From: Hyphomicrobiales bacterium
GTDB lineage: Bacteria > Pseudomonadota > Alphaproteobacteria > Rhizobiales > Rhizobiaceae
DNA length: 64,000 nucleotides
Assembly (NCBI GenBank): GCA_900473805.1
Contig: UCMS01000012.1
Location: forward strand, 65,802 to 129,801
Direction: 5' to 3'
In this document: piece after piece, positions 39,806 to 47,481 of the stretch
Position numbering within the stretch: position 1 is the first letter of the stretch
Layout: the number at the start of each line of letters is the position of its first letter
The notes under the pieces: generated by a model
What the model was told of the DNA's origin: nothing
What the model saw: only the letters and a program-made list of their open reading frames with translations
The model's database searches: none
Translations under genes and position numbers: made by a program

Positions 39806-39943
39806 TCAAAGACCAAAGATTGCGATCGCGACGAAAAGCAGAGATGCCGTCAGCGCGACCCTACCTGCGATGCGGTCCACGCTCCAGCGTTTCGACGAAG
39901 TATCCGACGTCGTCCGCTTCAGCGGATAGCCGACATAAGCCAT
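39806..39943 (-). CDS. 45-residue small membrane protein, unknown
   Basis: MAYVGYPLKRTTSDTSSKR begins a 45-residue product with a positively charged N-terminal part and one C-terminal membrane segment (VALTASLLFVAIAIFGL). A GGGAAAGG ribosome site stands six bases before the ATG, and the start lies 14 bases after the stop of the preceding small gene. I do not recognise the family. The good start context and spacing favour a real gene. Confidence 0.45.
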   Translation of the reverse strand: MAYVGYPLKRTTSDTSSKRWSVDRIAGRVALTASLLFVAIAIFGL

Positions 39944-39957
39944 GATTGACCTTTCCC

Positions 39958-40155
39958 TTACAGAACCGGAAAATAGCCCAGACCCCAAAAGGCCTGATCA
40001 GCGGCGCGGCGACGGGCATCCTCGTCATCGGCTCCGTCATCCTTGGCGCGGTACGCCAGGGCGTCACGGTCCGGATCGAACGAGGCCGCGTCTTGCTGGC
40101 CGCGCCGGAATGCTTCGAAGAAATCAAACGAAAACAGATTGAAGCCGATGGGCAT
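39958..40155 (-). CDS. 65-residue small protein, unknown
   Basis: The product starts MPIGFNLFSFDFFEAFRRGQ, is rich in Asp, Arg and Ala in the middle, and ends FWGLGYFPVL. A strong AAGGAGG lies eight bases upstream of the ATG. It heads a minus-strand run toward the 45-residue gene, the ssuD remnant, the flavin reductase and the SfnB-like gene. The function is unknown; the ribosome site is the best evidence that it is translated. Confidence 0.5.
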   Translation of the reverse strand: MPIGFNLFSFDFFEAFRRGQQDAASFDPDRDALAYRAKDDGADDEDARRRAADQAFWGLGYFPVL

Positions 40156-40458
40156 GTCATGTTCCTCCTTCTCAGCAGTTACCATCACAGTTTTGCCGCG
40201 ATCGCCACTCCAGTCAACATAATCTACCAAATTAGTATTCTATATTGACCGCATTTTCGGCAAATTCGGTTCCGCTTCGTGCGTCCAGAGCGCACATTCC
40301 GTCCAGGGAACGGCCATACCTCTTTCGCAAGATTGCGGGAGCCGCAGATCAAAAGAAGTTATCAGTCAGTCCAGACAGAACACCCGCTTCCCAACCTTCA
40401 CACGCTCTTGTGGCGCTTGGCCATTGCGTTGGCCGGCTCCGGCGCCTAACACGGACAG
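40156..40458. other. intergenic region with AT-rich promoter zone
   Basis: This roughly 300-base stretch separates the minus-strand small genes from the plus-strand VanZ-like gene. The AT-rich part at about 40210-40260 holds the second candidate operator. The rest shows no supported gene; the long plus frame starting at 40245 is a shadow of the VanZ-like gene in another frame. Confidence 0.6.
40224..40237 (-). promoter_or_regulatory. candidate Rrf2 operator, copy 2
   Basis: Read on the minus strand this is TACTAATTTGGTAG, matching the site upstream of the Rrf2 gene at 37387-37400. It lies about 70 bases before the start of the 65-residue ORF, in an AT-rich promoter-like zone. Confidence 0.4.
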
Positions 40459-40824
40459 ATGCGCCCTCACCTCCCCCACGCCCGCTGGATCAAACTCTCT
40501 GCCTGGCTGCTGCTCGCACTCTGCATCGCCGCAACCGTGGTGCCGATCGGACTGAGGCCCCATGCGATGTTGCCGCCCAACGCCGATCGCGCGCTTGCCT
40601 TTGCTGCCGTTGGCGCGCTCTTTGCACTGGCCTATCCCAGGCAATGGCTGGCTATCGCGATCTTTCTCGTCGGCGGTGCCTTCGCAATCGAATCGACACA
40701 GTTCCTCTCTCCCAGCCGACATCCGAGCTTCAGCGACGCTCTGGTGAAGTCTGCGGGCGCCCTCGTCGGTATTGCCGCGATGCGCTGTGTGATGATCGTC
40801 TGGATGCGCAGCAAGTCATCGTGA
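40459..40824 (+). CDS. VanZ-like family membrane protein
   Basis: The 121-residue protein has four membrane segments and the VanZ pattern: DRALAFAAVGALFALAYP, IFLVGGAFAIESTQFLSPSRHPSFSDALVKSAGALVG. The acidic E in AIE and D in FSDAL occupy the conserved positions. VanZ proteins give low-level glycopeptide resistance in enterococci, but most relatives are of unknown role. A single gene before the MacAB-like operon. Confidence 0.8.
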   Translation: MRPHLPHARWIKLSAWLLLALCIAATVVPIGLRPHAMLPPNADRALAFAAVGALFALAYPRQWLAIAIFLVGGAFAIESTQFLSPSRHPSFSDALVKSAGALVGIAAMRCVMIVWMRSKSS

Positions 40825-40940
40825 GCGGACGATCGTGCGGCCCTTTCCGGGATGTGCTCGCAAGGACAAACCTTACCAAGCTTTCACTAGGGTTTTTCGA
40901 CGAAGCCGCTATCTAGCGTCTTAAGGGCAAACGCCAGGCT

Positions 40941-40954
40941 TTGACGTCGATCAA
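40941..40954 (+). promoter_or_regulatory. FNR/FixK-type box upstream of the MacAB-like operon
   Basis: TTGACGTCGATCAA fits TTGAY-N4-RTCAA, the target of Fnr/FixK regulators. It is centred 64 bases before the GTG start of the adaptor gene. A class II arrangement would place the transcript start near 40989. Binding is inferred. Confidence 0.55.
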
Positions 40955-41011
40955 CCACCCAAGACACCGGGTGCGCCATGGTCGTCCGGACGCCATGACA
41001 GGAAAAACGAC

Positions 41012-42292
41012 GTGAGCGATGCTGACAAGACCGGGCTTGAGCCCGATAACAAAGACCTGAAGATGCTCTTGTCCGGCGCGGCGCGCAAACGGCCCCGCTG
41101 GGGCCTCAGGATCCTAAGTCTCGTCATTCTCCTGGCTGGCGGTTATTTCGCCTATGTCTTCACGAGCGGCGGGCCCTCCTATTCCTACACGACGGCCGAG
41201 CTGAAGCCTGGCGATGTGACGGTCGTGGTCACCGCGACCGGTTCGGTCGAACCCACGGTGCAAGTCGATGTCTCGAGCGAACAATCCGGCACTGTGCGCG
41301 ACGTGCTTGTCGACTTTAACAGCGAAGTGAAGAAGGGCGACGTCCTGGCGCGCCTCGACACCGACAAGCTTTCGGCCGATTCGAAAGCCAAGGAGGCGGC
41401 ACTCGCTTCGTCGCAGGCAGCCGTCTCCAAGGCACGTGCCGACGAGAAATCCGCCAAGGCCAAGCTCGACCGTCTAACGTCACTGGTCAGCAGTCGTGTC
41501 TCGACCCAGCAAGATCTGGATACGGCAGAGTTTACCTATCAGGCAGCACAGGCGGCCCGGCAGAGCGCGGAGGCAGACGTGATCTCGGCCGAAGCAGCCC
41601 TCGAACAGGCGAAGCTGTCTCTTTCCAAGGCTACCATCGTTTCCCCGATCGACGGGATCGTGCTGTCGCGCAATGTCGACAGCGGCGCGACGGTTGCAGC
41701 CTCGCTCGAGGCCCCGACGCTGTTCACGCTTGCCGGCGACCTGCGCCAGATGGAACTGCAGGTCTCGATCGACGAGGCGGATGTCGGCCAGGTCGCAGTT
41801 GGGCAGACCGCGACGTTCACCGTCGATGCTTTTCCCGACAAACGTTTTCCCGCCACCATCACATCGGTCCGCTATGCCGCCGAAACAGTGAATGACGTCG
41901 TGACCTACAAGGGGATACTCTCGGTGCGCAACGACGACCTGCTGCTGCGTCAGGGCATGACGGCGACAGCCGACATCGTCGTGCAGGCGATCAAAGGGGG
42001 ACTGCTCGTGCCGAACGCCGCCCTTCGTTATGCCCCGCCGCAAACCTCGGCGGACGCAAATGCCGGCGGCGGCAGCGGTGTCTTCAGTCTCTTTCGACCG
42101 CCACGGATGGCCCCCGTGAGCGCTCCGGAACCAAAGGGAAGCGAACGGACAATCTGGCTCCTGCGGGATGGGCAACCTGTTGCCGTCAATATCGAGATCG
42201 GCCCAAGCGACGGACAAAACACGGTCGTCACGAAAGGCGACGTTAAAGCCGGTGACAAGGTCATTACCGATTCCACCCTTAAGAAGAACTGA
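41012..42292 (+). CDS. MacA-like periplasmic adaptor (HlyD family) of a tripartite ABC efflux system
   Basis: The 426-residue protein has a cytoplasmic N-terminus, one membrane segment (about residues 29-48), the lipoyl-like half-motif VVVTATGSVEPTVQVDVSSEQSG, a coiled-coil hairpin (about 118-190, with ASSQAAVSKARADEK) and the closing ATIVSPIDGIVLSRNVDSG. It starts at GTG 41012. MacA couples the ABC transporter to an outer-membrane channel. It is followed by the ATPase (10 bp) and permease, forming a complete inner-membrane set; no TolC-like gene is in the window. Confidence 0.9.
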   Translation: MSDADKTGLEPDNKDLKMLLSGAARKRPRWGLRILSLVILLAGGYFAYVFTSGGPSYSYTTAELKPGDVTVVVTATGSVEPTVQVDVSSEQSGTVRDVLVDFNSEVKKGDVLARLDTDKLSADSKAKEAALASSQAAVSKARADEKSAKAKLDRLTSLVSSRVSTQQDLDTAEFTYQAAQAARQSAEADVISAEAALEQAKLSLSKATIVSPIDGIVLSRNVDSGATVAASLEAPTLFTLAGDLRQMELQVSIDEADVGQVAVGQTATFTVDAFPDKRFPATITSVRYAAETVNDVVTYKGILSVRNDDLLLRQGMTATADIVVQAIKGGLLVPNAALRYAPPQTSADANAGGGSGVFSLFRPPRMAPVSAPEPKGSERTIWLLRDGQPVAVNIEIGPSDGQNTVVTKGDVKAGDKVITDSTLKKN

Positions 42293-42302
42293 GGTCGGGC
42301 CC

Positions 42303-43019
42303 GTGGCATCTCCCCCGCTCATTGAGTTCCGGCAGATCTCCCGACTCTACGGCATGGGTGAAGCAACGATCCGTGCCCTTGATTGCGTCGATCTGGTGAT
42401 CGAGAAGCACGAATTCGTTGCCATCATGGGGCCGTCGGGTTCCGGCAAGTCCACGGCGATGAACATTCTCGGATGCCTCGATGTACCGACATCGGGCCAC
42501 TATCTCTTCGACGGCATCGACACCACTGGCTTCGCGCGGGAACAGTATACGCTGCTGCGCCGACACATGCTCGGTTTCGTGTTCCAGGGCTTCAACCTGC
42601 TCGCCCGGACATCAGCGGTCGAGAATGTGGAACTGCCTCTGGTCTATCGCGGTATGGAGGCCGGAGAGCGAAGGGCTCGGGCCCGGCGCGCACTCGCGCA
42701 GGTCGGGCTTGCCGGGCGCGAGAATCACACCACGCAGGAGCTGTCCGGCGGCCAGCAGCAGCGCGTCGCAATCGCGCGTGCCATCGTTACCGACCCAGCC
42801 GTGCTGCTGGCAGACGAGCCGACGGGGAACCTCGATACCAAGACGAGCCGGGAGATCATGGAGTTGATCACCTCGCTCAACCGGGACAATGGAATCACCG
42901 TCATCATGGTGACGCACGAAGACGACATCGCGGCCTATGCCAAACGCAATCTGCGTTTCGTCGACGGACATATTCAGTCCGACAGTGCTGCCCGGGAGGC
43001 GACCGCCCATGTTCGGTGA
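42303..43019 (+). CDS. ABC transporter ATP-binding protein, MacB/LolD type
   Basis: The 238-residue ATPase starts at GTG 42303, 10 bp after the adaptor gene. It has Walker A MGPSGSGKST, the Q-loop FQGFNLL, signature LSGGQQQRVAIARA and Walker B AVLLADEPTGNLD. This is the MacB-class sequence GFVFQGFNLL with a separate permease gene, i.e. a split MacB. Its end overlaps the permease start by 11 bases. Confidence 0.93.
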   Translation: MASPPLIEFRQISRLYGMGEATIRALDCVDLVIEKHEFVAIMGPSGSGKSTAMNILGCLDVPTSGHYLFDGIDTTGFAREQYTLLRRHMLGFVFQGFNLLARTSAVENVELPLVYRGMEAGERRARARRALAQVGLAGRENHTTQELSGGQQQRVAIARAIVTDPAVLLADEPTGNLDTKTSREIMELITSLNRDNGITVIMVTHEDDIAAYAKRNLRFVDGHIQSDSAAREATAHVR

Positions 43020-44214
43020 AACGCTGAAGCTTGCACTGCGGGCGATAAGACGCAATTTGCTCCGGTCCTTCCTAACCGTCCTGGGCGTCGTGATCGGGGT
43101 TGCGGCGGTTATCGCCATGGTGACAATCGGCAACGGCACAACGGCGCAGGTCACGTCCGAAATCTCCAAGCTCGGGACAAACCTGCTCTTTATCAGGCCG
43201 GGCCAGTTCGGTCCCGGGCGAGCCTCGACCGATGCGAAGAAATTTACCATCCGCGATGTCGAAGCGATCCGTGATCAGATCGGTGGCTTGCGCGCGGTGG
43301 CGCCGATCAACCAGTCCAGCCAGACGGTGATATCGGGCGGGCAGAGCCGGCAGAGCTCGATCATCGGGTCCGGTGCCGACTACCTCGTTGCCCAAGACTG
43401 GACGCTTGCCGGCGGGCGCGGCTTTCTTGCTTCCGAGGAGCGCGGCGGTCAGGCTGTTTGCCTGGTCGGGGAAACGGTCCGCTTGCGGCTCTTCGGCTCC
43501 ACCCCTGCGGTCGGGCAGACCATCCGCGTCGGTAATGTCGCATGCGAGGTGATCGGCGTTCTGGCAAAGAAAGGCCAGAGCGGCATGGGCAACGATCAGG
43601 ATGACGTGGTGATGATGCCCCTCAAGGTCTTCCAGCGACGGATCGGCGGATCGACCGATGTGTCCAGCATCATGCTGTCGGCGGAGAACGGGGTGTCGAC
43701 GGCAAAGGTTCAGGCCGATGTGGAGCGATTGCTGCGGGAACGCCGCAAGATCGTCGCGGGCCGGGATGACGATTTTACCGTTAACGACATGACGCAGATG
43801 GCGGCCACACTAACGGGAACGACGACATTGATGACCGGACTGCTGGGCGCGGTCGCCGCTGTCTCCCTGCTCGTCGGGGGTATCGGGATCATGAACATCA
43901 TGCTCGTTTCGGTCACCGAGCGGACACGCGAGATCGGCATCCGCCTTGCGATCGGCGCCGTCGAACGCCAGGTGTTGATGCAGTTCCTGGTGGAGGCCGT
44001 GACGCTATCAGTGTTCGGCGGGATCGTCGGCATCGCACTCGGCCTCGCGATCGCCTACGGCGCAGTCAGCCTCCTGTCCGTTCCGTTCGTCGCCAGTCCC
44101 TCGGTAATCCTGCTCGCCTTTGCCTTCTCGGCCGCGATCGGGATGGTCTTCGGTTATTTCCCGGCCCGTCGGGCCGCGCAAATGAACCCGATAGACGCTC
44201 TCAGGCATGAGTGA
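43009..44214 (+). CDS. ABC transporter permease, MacB/FtsX type
   Basis: The 401-residue permease has one N-terminal membrane segment (LRSFLTVLGVVIGVAAVIAMV), a large periplasmic domain (about residues 45-270) and three C-terminal segments, with the family motifs GIGIMNIMLVSVTERTREIGIR and PARRAAQMNPIDALRHE. This is the MacB membrane part encoded separately. It ends the operon; a terminator lies just beyond, oriented for the opposite gene. Confidence 0.92.
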   Translation: MFGETLKLALRAIRRNLLRSFLTVLGVVIGVAAVIAMVTIGNGTTAQVTSEISKLGTNLLFIRPGQFGPGRASTDAKKFTIRDVEAIRDQIGGLRAVAPINQSSQTVISGGQSRQSSIIGSGADYLVAQDWTLAGGRGFLASEERGGQAVCLVGETVRLRLFGSTPAVGQTIRVGNVACEVIGVLAKKGQSGMGNDQDDVVMMPLKVFQRRIGGSTDVSSIMLSAENGVSTAKVQADVERLLRERRKIVAGRDDDFTVNDMTQMAATLTGTTTLMTGLLGAVAAVSLLVGGIGIMNIMLVSVTERTREIGIRLAIGAVERQVLMQFLVEAVTLSVFGGIVGIALGLAIAYGAVSLLSVPFVASPSVILLAFAFSAAIGMVFGYFPARRAAQMNPIDALRHE

Positions 44215-44233
44215 GAAGCGCTTCCCCAGAACG

Positions 44234-44259
44234 AAAAACGCCCGGCATTTGCCGGGCGT
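44234..44259 (-). terminator. rho-independent terminator of fpr
   Basis: A 9-bp stem ACGCCCGGC/GCCGGGCGT with a 4-base loop lies between the convergent macB-like and fpr genes. On the minus strand it is followed by a run of five T, so it ends the fpr transcript; read on the plus strand it lacks a U-tract. Confidence 0.85.
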
Positions 44260-44282
44260 CTGAGAAGCTAGATGTTGCTAAA

Positions 44283-45095
44283 TCAACCGACGAAGGCACG
44301 CTCGATGACGAATTCGGCCGGCTTGTTGTTGGCGCCCTCGGTCAGGCCCGCCTTTTCCAGGAGTTCCTTGGTGTCCTTCAGCATGGCTGTCGAGCCGCAG
44401 ATCATGCCGCGATCGATGGCCGGGTCGAGCGCCGGCACGCCGAGATCGGTGAACAGCTTGCCGTTCTCGATCAGGTCGGTGATGCGGCCCTTGAAGGGGA
44501 AGTCTTCGCGGGTCACCGTCGCGTAGTGCTTCAGCTTGTCGCCGACGACTTCCGCCAGGAATTCATGGTTCTTGATTTCCTCGACCAGATCGAAGCCGTA
44601 TTTCAGTTCCGCCACGTCGCGGCAGGTATGGGTGAGGATGACTTCCTCAAACTTCTCATAGGTTTCCGGGTCGCGGATCAGGCTGGCGAAAGGCGCAATG
44701 CCGGTGCCGGTCGAGAACATGTAGAGGCGCTTGCCCGGGGTCAGCGCGTCGAGCACCAGCGTGCCGGTCGGCTTCTTGCGCATCAGCACCTTGTCACCCG
44801 GCTGGATCTTCTGCAGGTGCTGGGTCAGCGGGCCGTCGGGAACCTTGATCGAGAAGAATTCGAGCTCCTCGTCCCAGGAGGGGCTCGCGATCGAATAGGC
44901 GCGGTAGATCGGCTTGCCCTCGACCATCAGGCCGATCATCGCGAACTCGCCGGAGCGGAAGCGGAAGCCGGCAGGACGGGTCATGCGGAAGCGGAACAGG
45001 CGGTCGGTATAGTGCGTAACGCTCAAAACCGTTTCGGCATAGACGCCCTCGGGCACGATCAGTTCGGCGTTGTCGGTCTTCACAGGAGCATTCAT
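44283..45095 (-). CDS. fpr: ferredoxin-NADP(+) reductase
   Basis: Fpr moves electrons between NADPH and ferredoxin or flavodoxin. The 270-residue protein has the FAD motif RAYSIASPSWDEELEFF (about residues 60-76), the NADP-binding FSTGTGIAPFASLIRD and CRDVAELKYG, and ends in the conserved FVIERAFVG tail. This is the bacterial subclass I type. It stands alone downstream of the sulfite reductase operon and may supply electrons to CysI. Its leader has an unusual inverted repeat and an FNR-like box. Confidence 0.93.
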   Translation of the reverse strand: MNAPVKTDNAELIVPEGVYAETVLSVTHYTDRLFRFRMTRPAGFRFRSGEFAMIGLMVEGKPIYRAYSIASPSWDEELEFFSIKVPDGPLTQHLQKIQPGDKVLMRKKPTGTLVLDALTPGKRLYMFSTGTGIAPFASLIRDPETYEKFEEVILTHTCRDVAELKYGFDLVEEIKNHEFLAEVVGDKLKHYATVTREDFPFKGRITDLIENGKLFTDLGVPALDPAIDRGMICGSTAMLKDTKELLEKAGLTEGANNKPAEFVIERAFVG

Positions 45096-45138
45096 AGGCT
45101 GTCGGTCCCATCGTTCAGTCGATTGGGACCAAGCCTAT
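45094..45138 (-). promoter_or_regulatory. long imperfect inverted repeat overlapping the fpr start codon
   Basis: Outer arms ATAGGCT (45094-45100) and AGCCTAT (45132-45138) and inner arms GGTCCCATCG (45104-45113) and CGATTGGGACC (45120-45130, one unpaired T) can pair to a stem of about 17 bp around a 6-base loop. The fpr start codon lies in the outer arm, so in mRNA this hairpin would cover the translation start. Confidence 0.6.
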
Positions 45139-45219
45139 AATCCAGACCGTCCCATTCCACAATTCAGCCGGCATGCGCATTTCGCAGCCGAGATATCCGT
45201 TAAAGCGAAGGCGGCAACC

Positions 45220-45233
45220 TTGACCGAGGTCAA
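45220..45233 (-). promoter_or_regulatory. FNR/FixK-like box upstream of fpr
   Basis: TTGACCGAGGTCAA fits TTGAY-N4-RTCAA. It lies about 130 bases upstream of the fpr ATG, so the hairpin at 45094-45138 would be in the leader of a transcript started from here. It is less certain than the other two boxes because of the distance and because both half-sites carry the C/G variant. Confidence 0.4.
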
Positions 45234-45266
45234 TTCGCCGCCCTTCAATAGCGATTTTTATATGTC

Positions 45267-45779
45267 TCAGGCACCGGTGGAGCCGAGGCGGCGCCAGCTG
45301 AACCCGCCGGCGGCTTCCGATGCACGGGCCGTCGGCTGGTAGCGCTGGGCAACGCCCATGAGACAGTTATCAGCAAGCCGCCGCTGGGCGACGGGGTTGG
45401 TCACGGCGAAGCTGTCGAAGCCGGTGCGCAGCATCAACGGCACCTGGTCGATCAGCACGTCGCCGACGGCGCGCAGTTCGCCGGCATAGCCGAGGCGCTC
45501 GCGCAGCAGCGTGGCATGGCTGAAGCCACGGCCGTCATTGAAGGCCGGGAAGGCGACCGCGATCAGGGCGATGCGGTCTAGATGGGCCTCAAGCTTCGTT
45601 ACGTCGTCAGCCGGTGCGATCACCACGCCGAGACCGACATCGTTGGTTTCGGCGACGGCTTCCAGGAAGGCCTCGAGCGGCAGCAGGGCCTTCTCGCCCT
45701 CGCCCGCCTTGCGCTCCTCCGTTTCGGTCACCCAGATGTCGCCATCGACGAAACCGGTTTCTTTCCAGATCTTGGTCAT
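45267..45779 (-). CDS. DUF934 family protein of the sulfite reductase operon
   Basis: The 170-residue protein starts MTKIWKETGFVDGD, 13 bases after the cysI stop, with GGAAG before the ATG; the open frame upstream lies within cysI. It has the DUF934 motifs LIAVAFPAFNDGRGFSHATLLRERLGY and GDVLIDQVPLMLRTGFDSF. The family is nearly always beside cysI in proteobacteria and is thought to help sulfite reduction, perhaps in electron supply, but its activity is not established. Confidence 0.92.
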   Translation of the reverse strand: MTKIWKETGFVDGDIWVTETEERKAGEGEKALLPLEAFLEAVAETNDVGLGVVIAPADDVTKLEAHLDRIALIAVAFPAFNDGRGFSHATLLRERLGYAGELRAVGDVLIDQVPLMLRTGFDSFAVTNPVAQRRLADNCLMGVAQRYQPTARASEAAGGFSWRRLGSTGA

Positions 45780-45792
45780 ACTTCTTCCAGTC

Positions 45793-47466
45793 TCACGCGG
45801 CTTCGACAGAAGCGTTGCCATAAAGCGCGTCCTTGAACGGCTTGGGGCCGACGCGGCGATAGGCGTCAAGAAAAGTTTCCTTCGGATCAAGGCGCAGGCC
45901 GAGATAGGTGTCGACGATCGTCTCGACCGCGTCGGTTACCTTTTCCGGCTCGAAGCCGCGACCGATGATTTCCCCGATCGAGGAGTTCTCGTCGCCGGAA
46001 CCGCCAAGCGTGATCTGGTAGAGTTCGGCACCCTTCTTCTCGACACCCAGCAAGCCGATATGGCCGACATGGTGGTGGCCGCAGGCATTGATGCAGCCGG
46101 AGATCTTGATCTTGAGTTCGCCGATCTCCTGCTGACGCTCCAGGGAGCCAAAGCGCTCGGAGATCGCCTGGGCGACCGGGATCGAACGGGCATTGGCAAG
46201 CGCGCAGTAGTCCAAGCCGGGACAGGCAATCATGTCGGTGATGAGGTTGGAATTGGCGGTCGCGAGGCCGGCCTTCTCCAGCGCCTGATAGAGCGGATAG
46301 AGATCACCCTTGGCGACATGTGGCAGGATCAGGTTCTGCTCGTGGCTGACGCGGATCTCGTCGAAGGCATAGGTTTCGGCAAGGTCTGCGACCAGATCCA
46401 TCTGCGCATCCGAGGCATCGCCCGGCGTGCCGCCGATCGGCTTCAGCGAGATCGTCACCATGGCATAATCGGGGTGGCGATGTTCCTGGACATTGTGGCG
46501 CACCCAGGCGGCAAAGGCGGCATCCGCCTTCTGCGCACGCGCGAGCGCATCCCAGCCATCGGCGCGGGCTGCGAGTGCCGGCGGCGCGAAATAGGTCTCG
46601 ATGGCGCGGATGTCTGCTTCCGGCAGCTTCAGCTCGCTGTCGCGGATTTCGGCGAATTCGGCTTCCACCTGACGGGTCAGTTCCTCGACGCCGGTTTCGT
46701 GCACGAGGATCTTGATGCGCGCCTTGTACTTGTTGTCGCGACGGCCGTGCAGATTGTACACGCGCACGATCGCGGTGATGTATGTCAGGAGATCGGCTTC
46801 GGGCAGGAAGTCGCGGATCTTCTTGGCGATCAACGGCGTGCGGCCCTGGCCACCGCCGACATAGACGGCAAAGCCGAGCTCGCCAGCTTCATTGTTCTTC
46901 AGATGCAGACCGATGTCATGCACCTGGATGGCGGCGCGGTCCTTTTCGGCGCCTGTGACGGCGATCTTGAACTTGCGCGGCAGGAAGGAAAATTCCGGAT
47001 GCAGCGAGGACCACTGGCGCAGAATTTCGGCATAGGGACGCGGATCGGCGACTTCATCGGCGGCAGCGCCGGCGAAATGGTCGGCCGTCACGTTGCGGAT
47101 ACAGTTGCCCGAGGTCTGGATCGCATGCATCTCGACGCTTGCGAGATCCTTCAGAATATCCGGCGTATCAGAGAGTTTCGGCCAGTTGTACTGGATGTTC
47201 TGACGGGTGGTGAAATGGCCATAGCCGCGGTCGTATTTGCGGGCGATATGGGCCAGCATGCGCATCTGCTTCGAATTCAGCGTGCCATAAGGGATGGCAA
47301 CACGCAGCATGTAGGCGTGGAGCTGGAGATAGACGCCGTTCATCAGGCGCAGCGGCTTGAACGCGTCTTCGGCGAGTTCACCCGAGAGGCGGCGGGCCAC
47401 CTGGTCGCGGAACTGTTCTACGCGCGCCGATACGAAGGCGTGGTCGAATTCGTCATAACGATACAT
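45793..47466 (-). CDS. cysI: nitrite/sulfite reductase, siroheme hemoprotein
   Basis: This enzyme reduces sulfite to sulfide with six electrons for cysteine synthesis. The 557-residue protein has two ferrite-reductase-like repeats; TSGNCIRNVTADHFAG and the C-terminal Cys pairs CPGLDYCALANARS and GCINACGHHHVGHIGLLG bind the 4Fe-4S cluster and siroheme. The sequence is of the ferredoxin/nitrite-reductase-like type common in rhizobia, without a CysJ partner here. It is the third gene of the cysG operon. Confidence 0.95.
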   Translation of the reverse strand: MYRYDEFDHAFVSARVEQFRDQVARRLSGELAEDAFKPLRLMNGVYLQLHAYMLRVAIPYGTLNSKQMRMLAHIARKYDRGYGHFTTRQNIQYNWPKLSDTPDILKDLASVEMHAIQTSGNCIRNVTADHFAGAAADEVADPRPYAEILRQWSSLHPEFSFLPRKFKIAVTGAEKDRAAIQVHDIGLHLKNNEAGELGFAVYVGGGQGRTPLIAKKIRDFLPEADLLTYITAIVRVYNLHGRRDNKYKARIKILVHETGVEELTRQVEAEFAEIRDSELKLPEADIRAIETYFAPPALAARADGWDALARAQKADAAFAAWVRHNVQEHRHPDYAMVTISLKPIGGTPGDASDAQMDLVADLAETYAFDEIRVSHEQNLILPHVAKGDLYPLYQALEKAGLATANSNLITDMIACPGLDYCALANARSIPVAQAISERFGSLERQQEIGELKIKISGCINACGHHHVGHIGLLGVEKKGAELYQITLGGSGDENSSIGEIIGRGFEPEKVTDAVETIVDTYLGLRLDPKETFLDAYRRVGPKPFKDALYGNASVEAA

Positions 47467-47481
47467 GTCTTACCTCAAGCC

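Noticed and set aside
40245-40916. 223-codon plus frame overlapping the VanZ-like gene
   Set aside because: The other frame has four membrane segments and the VanZ motif; this one is its shadow.
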